DNA of 64,000 nt, taken from contig NC_090746.1 of assembly GCF_036898095.1 (NCBI RefSeq), positions 112,193,339 to 112,257,338 of the forward strand, written 5' to 3'. The position numbers and the translations under genes are program-made. Source of the DNA: Palaemon carinicauda (lineage: Eukaryota > Arthropoda > Malacostraca > Decapoda > Palaemonidae). The notes beneath the pieces were generated by a model that saw only the letters and a program-made list of their open reading frames with translations, was not told the origin of the DNA and searched no databases. Position 1 is the first letter of the stretch. Each line of letters starts with the position of its first letter. This document shows positions 47,898-60,498 of this stretch, piece by piece.

Positions 47898-49851
47898 ACG
47901 AGCATTTGTAACAATAGCACATGGGCAAGTTGATTAGAGTAGAGAACTTTTGTGATTAATGAAAAAGACCATTTCTGTTACTTTTAAGAGACAGTATTTT
48001 GAAACTTCCATTGAAAGGGCTTTAAGAATAAAAAGTGGGTTATTTTTTAATAGGATCAAATCTAAGAAATGACTTCATTATATGTATGGAAGCCAAAGAT
48101 GCTTTGTGCTGTTATAAGGTCTTTCATGTTTGAGGACTCCTGTGTACCTTTAATCGTTGTGTTTGAAAATGAAAGGGTTGCAATAATACCCTGGCAGGGA
48201 GTGTTCAAGTAAAGCTTGGCTTTATATCTGTTAGAGTGCTAAAGTTTAAAGATCTACATTGTTTCAGCCCATGAACAAAGTAGGTATAATTTTGCACCAA
48301 AGTGTAATAATACCAATTGAACCATAACTCTTATCTCCAAAGTATGTGAAGAATGTAGATAAGAGGAAGCAACAATAAGTGGTTCTTATGCTGAACATGA
48401 GCATTGATGTTCTTAAAAAGCTGATTGGATAGGAAAGTAAGGTACAGCAATGATGAGGGCTCTAAAATCTGTGACTTCTTACCATTTCCTGGATTCTCAC
48501 TATTAAAAGGGTCTCGTGGACTACAGAAAGAACACACTTATCAGGTGGGTACTATGCCCCCTTAGATAGATGTATCTCCATCAAGTGGAGAAACTTCTCT
48601 CTCTCCCGTTAATCACATTCCAAGATGTATCACACAGAATCTCTGCCTCAAGCTTAATTAAGGGAAGGTTTTAGGGGGTGAAATTTTCATTCACGTCATT
48701 GCTTGCTCCAAATAAGGGCAATTCTGTCATCAATAGGTTTTAGGCTTTCTACACAAATGAACCTAGTTTGATAAATGGTGCTGGATCAGTAAGGGTAAAG
48801 AAACCAAATATTTTGGGTTTGCTATATACTGTAAATACTATGGCCGTGTTCCATTCTCTCCTAAGGCATATAATCCAAAAAGAATCACTTTCAAAAGTAC
48901 TCTTGGAAATTCATCCATATACATGAATTCAACAACCCCACATCATTAATTCCATGTAGAAATAATGCACAAAAAACTAAAATATTAGTAATGTGGTATG
49001 TTTTGTGGCACAGATTTAAGTGTTATACTATTCAAGATCATGTTAGTAAATCAGTGGTAACGTAATTTGTTCCCAGGAAATTAAACCTAGAGACAATCCA
49101 TACTATCACCTGGAGAGAGAACCTAAGGTAGCAGCATTTTTATCAGTCATAGAGTAATTTCATCTAATTTGACATCACTTAAGGATAGTAGCATTCAAAT
49201 CTTCATAGATAAAAAACATAAACTAAAAGATAACAGTGTGTTACATTGTATTTCTTTCAATATACAGCTGTAATTCCCTGCAGAATTGCTGCACACTGCA
49301 GTCATATAGAAATTACAGCACAGTATTCAAAATGGCCAATATAACTGTCTACACACACTTATTGCACCGATTTCACTAATTTCTTAACATACTAAATTTC
49401 CTGGTGATTTTAGGTAATACTGTATCCCAAAGGTCTGCGTTCCACTTGTCACATTGCTCAAAAGATATGAGATTTTTCAAATAGTGCCCATAGATTGGTC
49501 CCAAAAAACAATCAACTTAGGTGTCTCAAAAACGAAGTGCCACATGGGTGAGCATTTTTGTAGAAGACAGATTTGTTGGAAACAGGCAAAGAAAAAAAAT
49601 GAAAAACTATAATGGAGAAAATGTAGTGTCCCTTTGGTCTCTAGCTGCACTCAATTTTATTCTTCTACTGTACTATACCTCTGTTCCAGTTTCTTTTCTT
49701 TCATCGTGACCCACCTCTTACCTTTTACTGTACTTCACAGTGAAACTGCGGTGTTTTTTCCAGTCGTGTATGTGCAATCAATGACCTCCAATGCCCTGGC
49801 ATGGGCTTGAGGGTCTAATCATAAATCATACAATAATAGTGTTGAAAAGTA
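47898..49851. other. Unassigned DNA upstream of TAO
   Basis: No recognisable repeat or exon. Either intergenic or the first TAO intron. Confidence 0.3.
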
Positions 49852-50159
49852 TTGACCCTTTTACCCCCAGAGGACGTACTGGTATGTTTCACAAAACTCA
49901 TCCCTTTACCCCCATGGACGTACTGGTACGTCCTTGGAAAAAACTGCTGTTAAATTTTTTTTTTTTGCATATTTTTGATAACTTTATGAGAAACTTCAAG
50001 CATTTTCCAAAAGAATGAGACCAAGCTGACCTCTCTATGACAAAAATTAAGGCTGTTAGAGTAATTTAAAAATTATATATTGCAAAATGTACTTAAAAAA
50101 AAAACGCCTTGGGGTTAAGGGTTGGAAAGTTCCAAATATCCTGGGGATAAAAGGGTTAA
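49852..50159. mobile_element. piggyBac-like MITE, copy 3
   Basis: Full-length copy; left target TTGA (mutated TTAA), right TTAA intact, with CCCTTTTACCCCC and GGGGATAAAAGGG ends and the paired GGACGTACTGGTACG blocks. It lies about 1.6 kb upstream of the first recognised TAO exon. Confidence 0.75.
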
Positions 50160-51753
50160 ACATACTATTTTGATTTATTACATAACTGCTTAGATTAAAT
50201 ATATCTTTGTTTAAGCCAGTCAGAATTTACCTGTCAAATTGATTGATTAGCTTGTAGAAATTTATTTCTTCAAATTATTAGCAAGACATTTTAAATGACA
50301 ATCTACTTCTTAATCGCAAGGAAAAGTTTACCAAGAGTGAGATTGTAATTTTTTATCACCTTAATGTTTTCAGAAAAAAAAATGGTTTTACCATAAATTT
50401 TAATTAATTTTTATTTAGGCCTGAAATTTTAGATTTAATACTGTAAGTAGATTGCTGCTCACTTTACAATGCTGAAAATGGATGGAATTTTTAAAAGTGG
50501 GATCTATGAATGTTAAAATTCATGGCTAGTTTATGGTAGGAAGATTTTATTACTAATTAGGAATTGGTGAAGAGATATGGTTTCCAGAAGCTGGAAAATA
50601 AGTGCCGAGAGCTCAAAGATTAAGATGATTTGGATGTAATAAGAGGGGATGGGGAATATACTGTCAGTAAAGCAATAGGTACAGAATTGGCTGGGGGTAG
50701 ATAAGGAAGCATACAAAATAATGGAATTGGACTATAGATGAGGAAGTAGACCTAATGGGGATTCAAGACGACTATATAACAGAAGGGAATGAATTAAACT
50801 CGTACTTCTCATTTCTGAAACTCATAAATGGAAAAGCTGATATAAAGATGTTTAGGATGATTTTCTCTAGGGAAAATAAACTGAAGTCATTATCATAGTC
50901 CAAACTTTTGAGAGTCCTATTTTTGCCCTGGCTTGCAGGAGGGAAAGTATGGCTTGTCAGTTAGAGGAGTTGGTGGTACCCCTGTCCCTAATTAATTACT
51001 ATAAGAACTGTATAATCAAACTTCATTGACTCGGACCAGAATGCTCTGAAGGTATAATTTCAAGGAACCCCCCTCTTACTTTTGTATTGCTTCTTGAAGC
51101 TGATTAAATTTTGACCTCTACCCAAAAATCAAACAGTTTTTAATTTTCTTTCGCTAATAGTTTTTGCCCTCTTGTGGATTATTGAGATTGTAGTATGACA
51201 TGAAGTTCTTCCCACAAATCCAGACAGTTTTGATTGTTTTTTAACGCTTTGACAATTCAGTCCTTGGCGGAATAAGAGTTCGACTGAACAAGGCCGCCGC
51301 CATGTCAATGTTTCCTACAAAATAGAATAGGAAAGATTACAGTACTTGAACCTTCATTGATACTGACTGTCATTGATGCCTGTTATTCAATAATGGTAGG
51401 GTTGCTTTAGAAAGTGACAGAACTATTTAGTGGGACTAAATAGGTGACAAATTACTAGTGAAGCTTTGTACTGTAGGTTTTATACATAAAAATATTTTGT
51501 TGGAAATTTCAAGTAAAGTACCCATATGTAAATGCTTGATTTTTGAGGTAGACAACATGATGTTCATGTCTTGTTGACTTTGATGGACTTAGCATGCAGT
51601 TCCCTGTGTTTGATAGGGCTTAGCTGAATTTTATTTTGATAGATTAAGAGTCATCATACTCTGTGAGTAAGAAAACAATAAACGATAGATATCCATTATC
51701 CACTAGACTCGGGTAGACTGTAATTTATTTACCAAATTATTTGTTTATTTCAG
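50160..51753. other. Unassigned DNA immediately upstream of the first TAO exon found
   Basis: AT-rich; ends in a branch-point/pyrimidine-type acceptor at 51753. Holds the YY1-like GC patch at 51295. Confidence 0.4.
51268..51310 (+). promoter_or_regulatory. Alternative TAO promoter candidate with YY1-like site
   Basis: GGCCGCCGCCATGTC contains the reverse complement of a YY1/Pho-type ATGGCGGC core and is locally GC-rich in an AT-rich stretch about 450 bp before the first recognised TAO acceptor. It could be an alternative promoter or simply chance. Confidence 0.2.
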
Positions 51754-51831
51754 ATGTTGGTGTTTGAGTGAGTGATGTAACAAGAAAGGAAACATAATCA
51801 TCTCGGGAGCTTCGGCCGCCTCACTCCAGAA
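51754..51831 (+). promoter_or_regulatory. TAO kinase 5' UTR segment with two micro-uORFs
   Basis: A pyrimidine-rich tract ending TTTATTTCAG at 51753 looks like a splice acceptor, so this 78-bp stretch is probably the 5' UTR part of a coding exon, with at least one non-coding exon upstream. It contains a five-codon uORF (51754-51771, ATG...TGA) and a minimal ATG-TAA start-stop element at 51775-51780. The main ATG at 51832 has G at -3 and G at +4, a strong context. Start-stop elements are known to stall or divert scanning ribosomes in other systems; here that role is inference. Confidence 0.5.
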
Positions 51832-51987
51832 ATGGCCACTCTTTCTCGGCCAGGGAGCCTCCGTAATCCAGAGGTGGCCGATTTATTTGAGAGAGAAGAT
51901 CCTGACAGGCTGTTTGATGATCTCCGAGAAATTGGCCATGGAAGTTTTGGAGCCGTTTACTATGCACGACATGTGGCATCAAAAGAG
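51832..51987 (+). CDS. Tao: TAO-family Ste20 kinase, coding exon 1
   Basis: This exon encodes residues 1-52 of a TAO kinase (thousand-and-one amino acid kinase), a Ste20/GCK-VIII Ser/Thr kinase. TAO kinases act upstream of MAP2Ks in p38/JNK signalling, phosphorylate Hippo/MST in the Hippo pathway, and regulate microtubules. Recognisable features are the conserved N terminus [20 protein letters not shown] and the glycine-rich loop [13 protein letters not shown] (residues 34-46). The donor is GAG/GTTTGT. The six exons found splice in phase into about 329 residues covering the complete catalytic domain. Numbering matches vertebrate TAOK1 exactly at K57, D151, D169 and S181. The coiled-coil and C-terminal regions lie beyond the right edge of the window. 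Confidence 0.95.
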
Positions 51988-52109
51988 GTTTGTCTTTTTC
52001 ATATAAATAGGGTTTGCATTAGCATGCCTCCTAAAGGGTTACCTAATATTGATATATAAATCTGTAAAATTTTGTTCATCCTTTTCATTGTAGAATTATT
52101 TTTATGCAG

Positions 52110-52259
52110 GTGGTGGCGATTAAGAAAATGTCCTATGGTGGGAAGCAAAGTGCAGAAAAATGGCAGGACATCTTGAAAGAGATCAAATTCTTACGTAGCC
52201 TTCGCCATCCAAATACTGTCACATATAGAGGCTGTTACTTAAAGGAATCTACAGTATGG
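52110..52259 (+). CDS. Tao: TAO kinase coding exon 2 (catalytic Lys, helix C)
   Basis: Residues 53-102 (50 codons, phase 0/0). [14 protein letters not shown] carries the ATP-anchoring Lys57. The helix-C region reads [16 protein letters not shown], with the salt-bridge Glu, followed by [18 protein letters not shown] as in TAOK1-3 and Drosophila Tao. The acceptor is TTTATGCAG and the donor TGG/GTGAGT. The following intron is 4.46 kb and contains a sense-oriented DIRS relic. Confidence 0.95.
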
Positions 52260-53169
52260 GTGAGTATGATGACAACTAATTTTAAGTTAAGAAATCTAAT
52301 GGTGTTCAGGGTTGCAAGTTGCTTGCTTTAATTGGTCATGTTCGGTTTAGGAGCCCACATCAAGTGCTTAATTTTTGACGTTTTCAGAGAGACCTTATTG
52401 CTTGGAGGATGGTTTTTGCTCCTATTGCATTTGTTGTAGAGACTAATTTTTAAAAATTTATTTAGTGCCTGATGTACAGAAATAATAGATAATTGTTCTG
52501 ATTCAAGTACAAACCTTCGTTCTTTACATAGAGATAACAAAAATGCCGAATACACGGCAATTAAAATTCTAGAACATGGTGTAAACAGTGGCTGGTAGTT
52601 ACCGATCACGAGGGAGAATCCCCGCCCACCCATCCAGCTTGCTTACTGGGTAGTCACTTTTGATAGCAGATGTTCACACTGGCTGGAACTTTTGGCAGAC
52701 ATACTAATATTAATTTTCCTCCAGGGTGTTATTGATTGTACAGTATGTTTTTTTCAGTGGGGATGTGCTCAGAGATGCAGAAATGTCTTGGAATGTTGGA
52801 TCATAAATGTGTCGCCTTTATAAGTGTGAAGGAGATGGATCCTCTTCTTTTGTACTTATGGTCACCCTCCCAGTTGATGGTGTATGGAAGGAGTAAGTGG
52901 AAGAAGTTTAAAGATATTCCAACTTCTTTTGACCCTTGGTACGCTACCCTCCGACCCTTTTCCATCAGTTTCCTCTGGAAGCCATTCGGATAAGATTGGT
53001 GCCCCTATAACTTTTAGGGCAAACTTCGGGGCAGGAAGACCTTCCCGTTACCCCCAACGAAACAGGAGTGCCTCCTCAATCTGGAATACTCCTGTTCATC
53101 AGCTCTCCCCTTCCTCTGATTTAACCACCAGCAATGTTATCATCCTATCACCAGGGATAAGTGGAGGAC

Positions 53170-54240
53170 TTAACCTGTCGGGCAGAGGTTCAGGCTATGG
53201 TAGAGAAGGGGGCTCTTCAGCAGGTCAACAATGGCTCCCAGGCTTCTGAGGTCAACATTTTCTTGTATAGGAGATGTTTGGAGGCTGGAGACCAGTCTTA
53301 GACCCGTCCGCCTTGAACAAGTTTCTTTTACAAACATAATTCAAGATGAAGACTGCAGCCACAGTCAGGCTGGAGATCAGGCTTTTAGACTTCATTGATA
53401 ATGATCAATTGATTGATTATGAGTTATCTGGCATCCAATGATCAACCTCAGGCATTTGTACTTCCAGATCCCAGTCTATTCTGCCTCTGTAAAGTACCTC
53501 TGTTTTATCATGGCAAACAGTGTACCAGTTCAAAGTTATTTTTTTGGTGTTGACAGCTCCACAAGTCTTCACCAGGGTCTTTACGCTGATATTAGTGTGG
53601 GTACACGCCAACGGCATTTGCCTCTAATGATATCTAGATGATTGGTTGATATTGGTGGACTCGAAGGAAGACTTCCACCCCCAAGACAGACTATTCTCGT
53701 TTTGACCACATAGGGATTATTGTGAATCAGGAGAAGTTGATTCTAGTGCCGAAACACCAACTAGTGTCCCTCTGAATGGACCTCAACACATTCCTCGGGA
53801 AAGCCTTTCAATCTCGGGAAAGAATAGCATGCCCCATCTTCAGCTCACCAGTTGCAGAAGGTACTGGGACATATAGTCTTTCTAGTACGTCTTGTTCCAA
53901 ATGGTCGTCTTCCTCTATAGTCCAGTCACTTTAATGGGAGTTAAAGGGACACTGGTCTTTACACATCAACCCCCCCTCTATCATTAATCCCAATAGGGAA
54001 GAAGCCAAAAACGTTCATGAACAGTGGCTAGACAATACAAACCTTCTAAGGGGCTCCCCTTTTCAGACACTTTCACCAGAGCTCTTTTTGTTCATATTGG
54101 TGTTAAATGAAGATTGGGGAGCGCACCTCTATCAGCATATGGCATCAGGTTAGTGGTTCAACTAAGATTGTTGTTGCCATAACGTGGAACTTCGAGCAGT
54201 TCTTCTTGCACTCCAACTCTTGTGCTCTCTTTAACCTATC
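53170..54240 (+). pseudogene. DIRS RT and RNase H relic
   Basis: Holds the complete order of RT blocks that elements 1 and 2 have lost, including WRPVLD, FKM.T and YLDDW (53631-53645), but across at least three frames. Confidence 0.75.
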
Positions 54241-55019
54241 ACTACTTGGTGTTGATAAGCGACACCACCACCAGAGTGGCATATGTAAACAAGCAAGGAG
54301 GGACTGTGTTGCTGTAGCTCTCCCAGCTAATAATAGAGATCCGTGAGTGGATGGTGCTCAACTCGACCATTCTAACAGCCTGTTTCATTCCAGGCAGTAG
54401 GATGCAAATACTACTACTACTTTTTTTTTTATCCGCATCCTGGGATAATTGCAAATTCTTGGTATACTGTTAACTGATGCCAGACCTAGAAGCAGCATTC
54501 GAGGGCACGTTTCAACACCCTTGAGACGGCCTCGATGTATATGCTTTTCACAATTTTGCTTTATAAGGAGTGTTCTAAATGGAGTCCAAACCACTCCCGA
54601 CCTCAATATGACTCTTTTGCTGATAGAGACTCCGAGTGAATTGCCTCCTTTTGACTACCTGTTGTCCCAATCACACACCCAGATATTCTACAGCATAATG
54701 GAATTGCTTAAGCTTCATGTGTGAAAGTTATCCAGCATCCCTTCTCAGATAAATGCTTTTTTCACAAAGCTGTGTAATGGATGTTTGGATGCATCAGAAG
54801 TCTTCAACCTCTGTTAATTAAGCCAAGTGGACCATCTTTTGTTGTTGGTGTCGTGGAAGGCATGTTTCTCCTTTCAGAGCCTCTATCCCATTAATAGCTG
54901 AAATTTTACTTTATCTCTGAAAGAAAAGATCTGCTCAATATAAGTACTGAAAGGCTTTTTGCTTAGCCTTGAGCCAGGTCTTTAGACTTCAGGATTGATG
55001 TTTCCTCTTTGGTAGAACG

Positions 55020-55715
55020 TTTGTGGTGAGACCACCACCTTGGTACATTTCCTAAAGAGGGCACTGTATGAACCAATGAGGCCTGCCTCAAATAGGAACC
55101 TCACTCGCTTTTCCCTCCGTAAAGCAGGTTAGCAAGCTGCAAGATCTCATACTGGGAAATTGAGACAGGTCCTGTTCTCTTGTCCCTGAGTTAATTGCCA
55201 AAACCCAGATTCTGTCAGTTCCTGATTCCAGGGTTTTTATCTTTTTAGATCGTGAGCCTTACTGAAGTTACAAGCAATCCTAATCTGCTGTTTTTGTCAT
55301 GTGAAGGGGCTGAGGCAATACCTTGAACATATGCAATTTGACCACCTTGAACCTATGCAATTTGACCACCTTGAACCTATGAAATTTGACCACACCTGCA
55401 ACACCTGTTCATCAGCACTAGGAGAATTGAGGTGGTGGTGATGAAGAATACAATATCATCTTGGCTAAGAAAGGTCATTGAATGTACTCTTTTGCCACCC
55501 CCACTTTCCACCCCAGGTAGAGCTCGAATTAGAGCACACAATGTTAGGGGATTAGTACGACCCTGGCATTTAGAAAGAATGTCTGTTGTGCATGTATTAC
55601 AGGCAGCCATGACGAAACTTCAAACTACGATTACTGCCCATTACTTTCGGGAATTGACCCACAGGTCTCTGGACACCTTTTCTTTAGGGCCTGTAATAGC
55701 TGCACAGTAGGTGGT
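55020..55715 (+). pseudogene. DIRS tyrosine recombinase relic
   Basis: Frames around 55432-55710 preserve RIRAHNVRG (box II His-x-x-Arg), the Tyr-containing FRELTHRSL segment (TAHYFREL) and the C-terminal SLGPVIAAQ. The part upstream (EPMRPASNRNLTRFSL-like, near 55070) is barely readable. Confidence 0.65.
55322..55393. repeat. 24-bp triplicate in the recombinase relic
   Basis: Three tandem units of CTTGAACCTATGCAATTTGACCAC with one or two changes each. Confidence 0.85.
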
Positions 55716-56722
55716 ATGGCTACCTGAGCTCTTTACCATTAGCATCAGATCGAAGGTGAAAGTTACATGTTAGTCTGGGATGAAGTAAAGAATGACTGGC
55801 CTTTCCTTTTCCTTTCAATTTTCCCTTTTTTGGGGGCATAACATCAAAACCCCCGTCAGCTGGAATTTGACAGCAGGTAAGCCCTACTTGGCCTGCAGCT
55901 ATTTTATAATGTAATATAGAAGAGTTATTCCCCCTACTCCATATGAGGGGTGTTGTGTAGTAACCAGGCATATACATGGCACATGGTTGAAACCAGGCAA
56001 ACCCATTGATATACATGCGCCTTATTGTTACAGCACAGACTTTCTTTTCAGTATCCTTTATTGCATGGACCATGGACCCACTGCTATGATCACACCTCTA
56101 GTGTATTAGGTGTAAGGAACCTGAACTCTTATCACTTGTATGTCCGAGTTTGGAAATCCCGGGATGAGTTTCCAGTCGGTCAGAACAGGGACTTCCTCTT
56201 GGTCCCTATCTCGGTCGTAACTCGACGATTACTTGTACTGAATACCTGAACTTGGTAAATATCCCTGGTTTTGAATGTCAATAGACGATAAACCTATGTC
56301 AATTGGGTGAATAAGTCCCTCTCCTACCTGATTTCTTAAATACCTTGTTAAGAGGTCAGCAGTCATTTCTATCTTGCTCTGAGTGAACTCTCACTTTAAA
56401 GGACTCTGTTTTGTTGAAAAAATTACACAAAGGTAGATATACGTATGTAACACACTGCTTGATGGTATTTATTTTGAATTAGGGACAGTCAATGTACTTA
56501 ATTAGAAATATGTATTGGACTTTATAATTAAGTAATTTATGAATGGTAAAGGGGTACAGTACTTGCAATTTCAGTGTTTTGGACACAGCATTTTAAAGAT
56601 TTATAACTTATAAATTGTTTTGATGTTTTTCACTGAAAAAGTCAAAACTACTTTTATGTGCATTGTAATAGATTTAAAAAAAAAAAATTTATTGTTAATT
56701 TGATGTAATATTTTAATTTTAG
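55716..56722. other. Rest of TAO intron 2
   Basis: No exon recognised; may contain the unread 3' end of the DIRS relic up to about 55930. Confidence 0.4.
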
Positions 56723-56918
56723 CTGGTAATGGAATATTGTCTTGGATCAGCGTCGGATATCATTGAGGTTCACAGGCAGCCCTTGAGGGAAGATGAAATT
56801 AGTGCCATATGTGAAGGATGTCTCCAGGGTCTCTCTTATCTCCACTCTTTAGGCAAAATTCATCGGGATATAAAAGCCGGCAATATTCTGCTCACAGAAA
56901 ATGGCACTGTCAAATTAG
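56723..56918 (+). CDS. Tao: TAO kinase coding exon 3 (hinge to catalytic loop)
   Basis: Residues 103-167 plus one base (196 nt, phase 0 in, phase 1 out). The hinge reads [12 protein letters not shown], and the catalytic loop HRDIKAGN carries the proton-acceptor Asp151, Lys153 and Asn156. These are TAO-type signatures and all catalytic residues are intact. The acceptor is TTTTAATTTTAG and the donor TTAG/GTAAGT. Confidence 0.95.
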
Positions 56919-57971
56919 GTAAGTGGTTGAAATAACTCATTATTTGAGGTAAAGAGTAACCCCTCTTTTAAATGGAATATTCAAATAATTGCGTAGTTTA
57001 GCCAGAACTCAACTGGACGAGTTAGTTAACTCACTCAAGGTAAATTATTTATTTCTTGTTCATTAATATTGTAACCGTTGAGGTTAACACGTAAGAAATC
57101 TTTTTCCTCCATATTCACTTTCTTTAATATCATTGTGTGCTTGGTCACCTTTAACTTTATATCACATTTTGTAAAGAAACTTGTACCCTTTGGTTCAATA
57201 ATCTTAGCAAATTATGTCGTAACTGTTTAGAGGAACCACATCTCGCTATTCTGTCAGTATCTGCATTTGCCTTTATTGATACAAGAGAGGACTGTCCTTG
57301 GTACTTCCACACACTTCTTATGATCATGGAAATTTAAAAGACCACAAATGAAATGCAATTTTTTAGTTTTGCTTTCTTCGTGGTTGCTACAGTACCCAGT
57401 ACAAGCCATGAGGTGTGTAAATGCACGGATACTATTTTGATCTATTTTAGCATCAAGCACAGCTTCTGGATTTGGTATACAGCTCATATCTGTGGGACAC
57501 ACATGAGGTCATACTCCCTCCTGGAAATGATTCGGGCATCATATGATTTGAGTAATCAAATGTTTTAAATGTTTAAAAACAGAAGAAACTAAAAGATGGG
57601 AAGATAAAAAATTATAAGACTAATGAAAATAGAAAAGGCAATATGAAAATAGCTTTCCTGGAAAGAGAAATAAAAAAAGAGTGGAGGTTTCTTAATCTTG
57701 ATCTATACAAGCTGAAATGACTGGTTTTCCGGCCTGTTTTGGTTGGCAGCGTAATATGACATTCCACTTTTGGAGAGCTATTTGCAGTGGAACTTTCCTG
57801 ATCTTGATCTCTTGGAATCTGGTGTGAGTGGAATTTCCATATCCATGTAAAGAATGCAATAGTATTATTAAAAGGTCTTCAAGAATACCTGGTGTTATGT
57901 TAAAAATCTAAGTATCAAAGTTACATTTTTTCTTTTGGGTGTTTGAATTTTGTTGTATCTGTCTAAAGTAG

Positions 57972-58426
<455 letters not shown>

Positions 58427-59389
58427 TCACAGATTTTTTAGAAATTTATATTGCTTTTTTAAAAGCGGTAGAATAACACCAGAAATTATTAATTACCCTT
58501 GAAGATAACATTAATATTATAAACATTAGAATTTTAATCTGTGACGTGGTAAAAACAATTCTTTTTGAAAGTTTCAAGGTATACAAAACAGAAGGGCCAA
58601 AGGATTTTACTGTTTTTTTTTTTTTTTAAGTATTCCAGCTTGACTTTGGCACTTCTATTTATTCTTTAATGTATCATATCCTACAAGAAGCTTTCTTTGT
58701 AGCTGGTGCCTAGATGTACTAGGGATCCTTTGCAGCTACCATTCATCCCTTGCTGCATTATCTCGTACATTTATTTGTTGCTATCAACCTCTTTCCTTTT
58801 ACCCCTTGAAACTTCAATTTATTCTTTTCCCTAGGTTTTGTTCCTTCATTTAAGGATTAAGGACAAATTTTTTGTGGAAGTCTTAACACATTTTGTTTAT
58901 GCAGATAATTTTTAGTACCTTCATTATTATTTGTGAGGTGTATTACTATAGTCAAATTATTTGGCATAGATCAACCTAAAATTGAGTTAGTAAAGATTTA
59001 TTTACCTATACAGTACATAGACAAAAGTGAAAGTGATAAAATTTAACCCTTTTTTCAAGGCCTTAGAGTTGACAGTATGATATAGATTTTTATTTATAAA
59101 CCATTTCTTGCTAATGAAGTAATATTGAGCATAACAATATTAATCCATAAGGAATTTAATTTTCAAAGTCTCTTAATGAGCATTTAGAAAATCAATAGAT
59201 CTTAATAGGTTTAGTGGGAGGAGTGAGAAAAATGTATCTTTGTGTCATACACTTCTCTTAGTAACACCATTTTAGAAATAATGTTCCATGTCAAGACCAT
59301 AAAAACCATTACTCACTAGGTAGCATTTGTAAAGAATCACCATTCAGCTTTTGACAAGGTAATAATTATTTTTTTCCCTATTTGTACAG
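58427..59389. other. Rest of TAO intron 4
   Basis: AT-rich intron; nothing else recognised. Confidence 0.5.
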
Positions 59390-59605
59390 GTTGATGTTTG
59401 GTCTTTAGGCATCACGTGCATAGAATTAGCCGAGCGCAAACCTCCCTACTTTAATATGAACGCAATGAGTGCCTTGTACCATATTGCGCAAAATGATGCA
59501 CCGAAGGTGTCCGCCCCAGATTGGTCAAAAGATTTTCAGCATTTTGTAGAATCTTGTCTTCAAAAAGCACCCCCAGATAGACCTACCTCTGCCAGACTTC
59601 TTTCT
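59390..59605 (+). CDS. Tao: TAO kinase coding exon 5 (C-lobe)
   Basis: Residues 206-277 (72 codons, phase 0/0), with kinase subdomains [24 protein letters not shown], then [15 protein letters not shown] and the conserved Arg in PPDRPTS. The acceptor is TTGTACAG and the donor TCT/GTAAGT. The ORF extends past the donor into intron and stops at 59656; that extension is not coding. Confidence 0.95.
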
Positions 59606-59755
59606 GTAAGTTTTCGTTTACAATTTCGCTCTTTAGTAATTTTTCATTATGTATAGCAAAAGTCTTCTTAAAATGTTGATGAAAATGACATGTTGAACAA
59701 AACAAAATTTCAGTGTCCACGCTAGTTTCAAAACTATTCTTATTTTTCTCTACAG

Positions 59756-59912
59756 CATGAGTTCATCTTGAGACACAGATCGTCACCTCACATTATATTG
59801 GATTTAATTGCTCGAACCAAAAAGGCAGTACGTGAGTTTGATAACCTGAATTATAGGAAAATGAAAAAAATTCTTCTCTATGAGACAGAAAGTCAGCAGG
59901 GGGATGTGGAAG
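59756..59912 (+). CDS. Tao: TAO kinase coding exon 6 (end of kinase domain)
   Basis: Residues 278-329 plus one base (157 nt, phase 0 in, phase 1 out). HEFILRHRSSPHIILDLIAR and then NYRKMKKILLYE mark the end of the catalytic domain and the start of the TAO linker. The acceptor is TTTCTCTACAG and the donor GAAG/GTGAGT. No further exon is recognisable before the window ends 4.1 kb later. The next exon should begin in phase 1 and encode an acidic, Ser-rich linker. Confidence 0.92.
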
Positions 59913-60498
59913 GTGAGTTGAAATTTGCATCTTTTCTGTTTTGCAATTATAATTGTTGTGGTTCAGCTTATAGTTTCATTTGATCTGCTTAACACTTCAA
60001 TATTACATATGTGTAGCAACGAAGATTTGGTTGCCTAAGGTTTTTTTTTTGTTGAATGCAGGTACTTCAATAAATACAAGGTTATCTTATTCAATAATCG
60101 TTGATATGTTGAATTTGTCAACTGAAATCGTAAATTTAATTTAAGATATGGTTAGAAAATTTTTTTATTCCCTTGTAGGTATGTCAGGTTGATCATCTGT
60201 AGTGGGGATGAGAAATAGATTAGTCTGACTAATGTGCACATTAGCTATCTTAGGGCTGTTCAAAATCTTTTTTATATGCATTGGAGAAGCTCGAGTTTTT
60301 GTTGAAGTTATAACTTGTACTGTCTCATTATCAAATCAATGGTAATCTTTTTAGCCCTCTACTAAGTCAGAGTCAGTATCCCATAAAAGTATTTATATTG
60401 GAAGAGTTTGTTTGAGGCTGTGCACTCTCTCTCTCCCTCCTAAGTATGGGACTTTAAGTATTTATGTACTGTATACTTACGATCGATGCTCTCGTTCT

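Larger units (their letters stand above)
52490..55715 (+). mobile_element. Degraded DIRS relic in TAO intron 2
   Basis: Plus-strand order: an end-like block GTACAAACCTTCGTTCTTTA (52508-52527), a gag zinc-finger-like stretch (GMCSEMQKCLGMLDHKC, near 52760-52810), RT (GGWRPVLDPSALNKFLL near 53280, FKMKTAATVR near 53345, YLDDWLIL at 53631), the SLNGPQHI-like connection near 53770, RNase H (LNEDWGAHL near 54105; VELRAVLLALQL near 54185) and recombinase C terminus (RARIRAHNVRGL near 55520, VVHVLQAAMTKLQTTITAHY and SLDTFSLGPVIAAQ to 55710). Many stops and frameshifts. Same direction as TAO. Closest in the window to the relic at 20-21.4 kb. Confidence 0.8.

Noticed and set aside
52328..52633. 101-codon minus ORF in TAO intron 2
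   Set aside because: Antisense to the end of a DIRS relic; no motifs.
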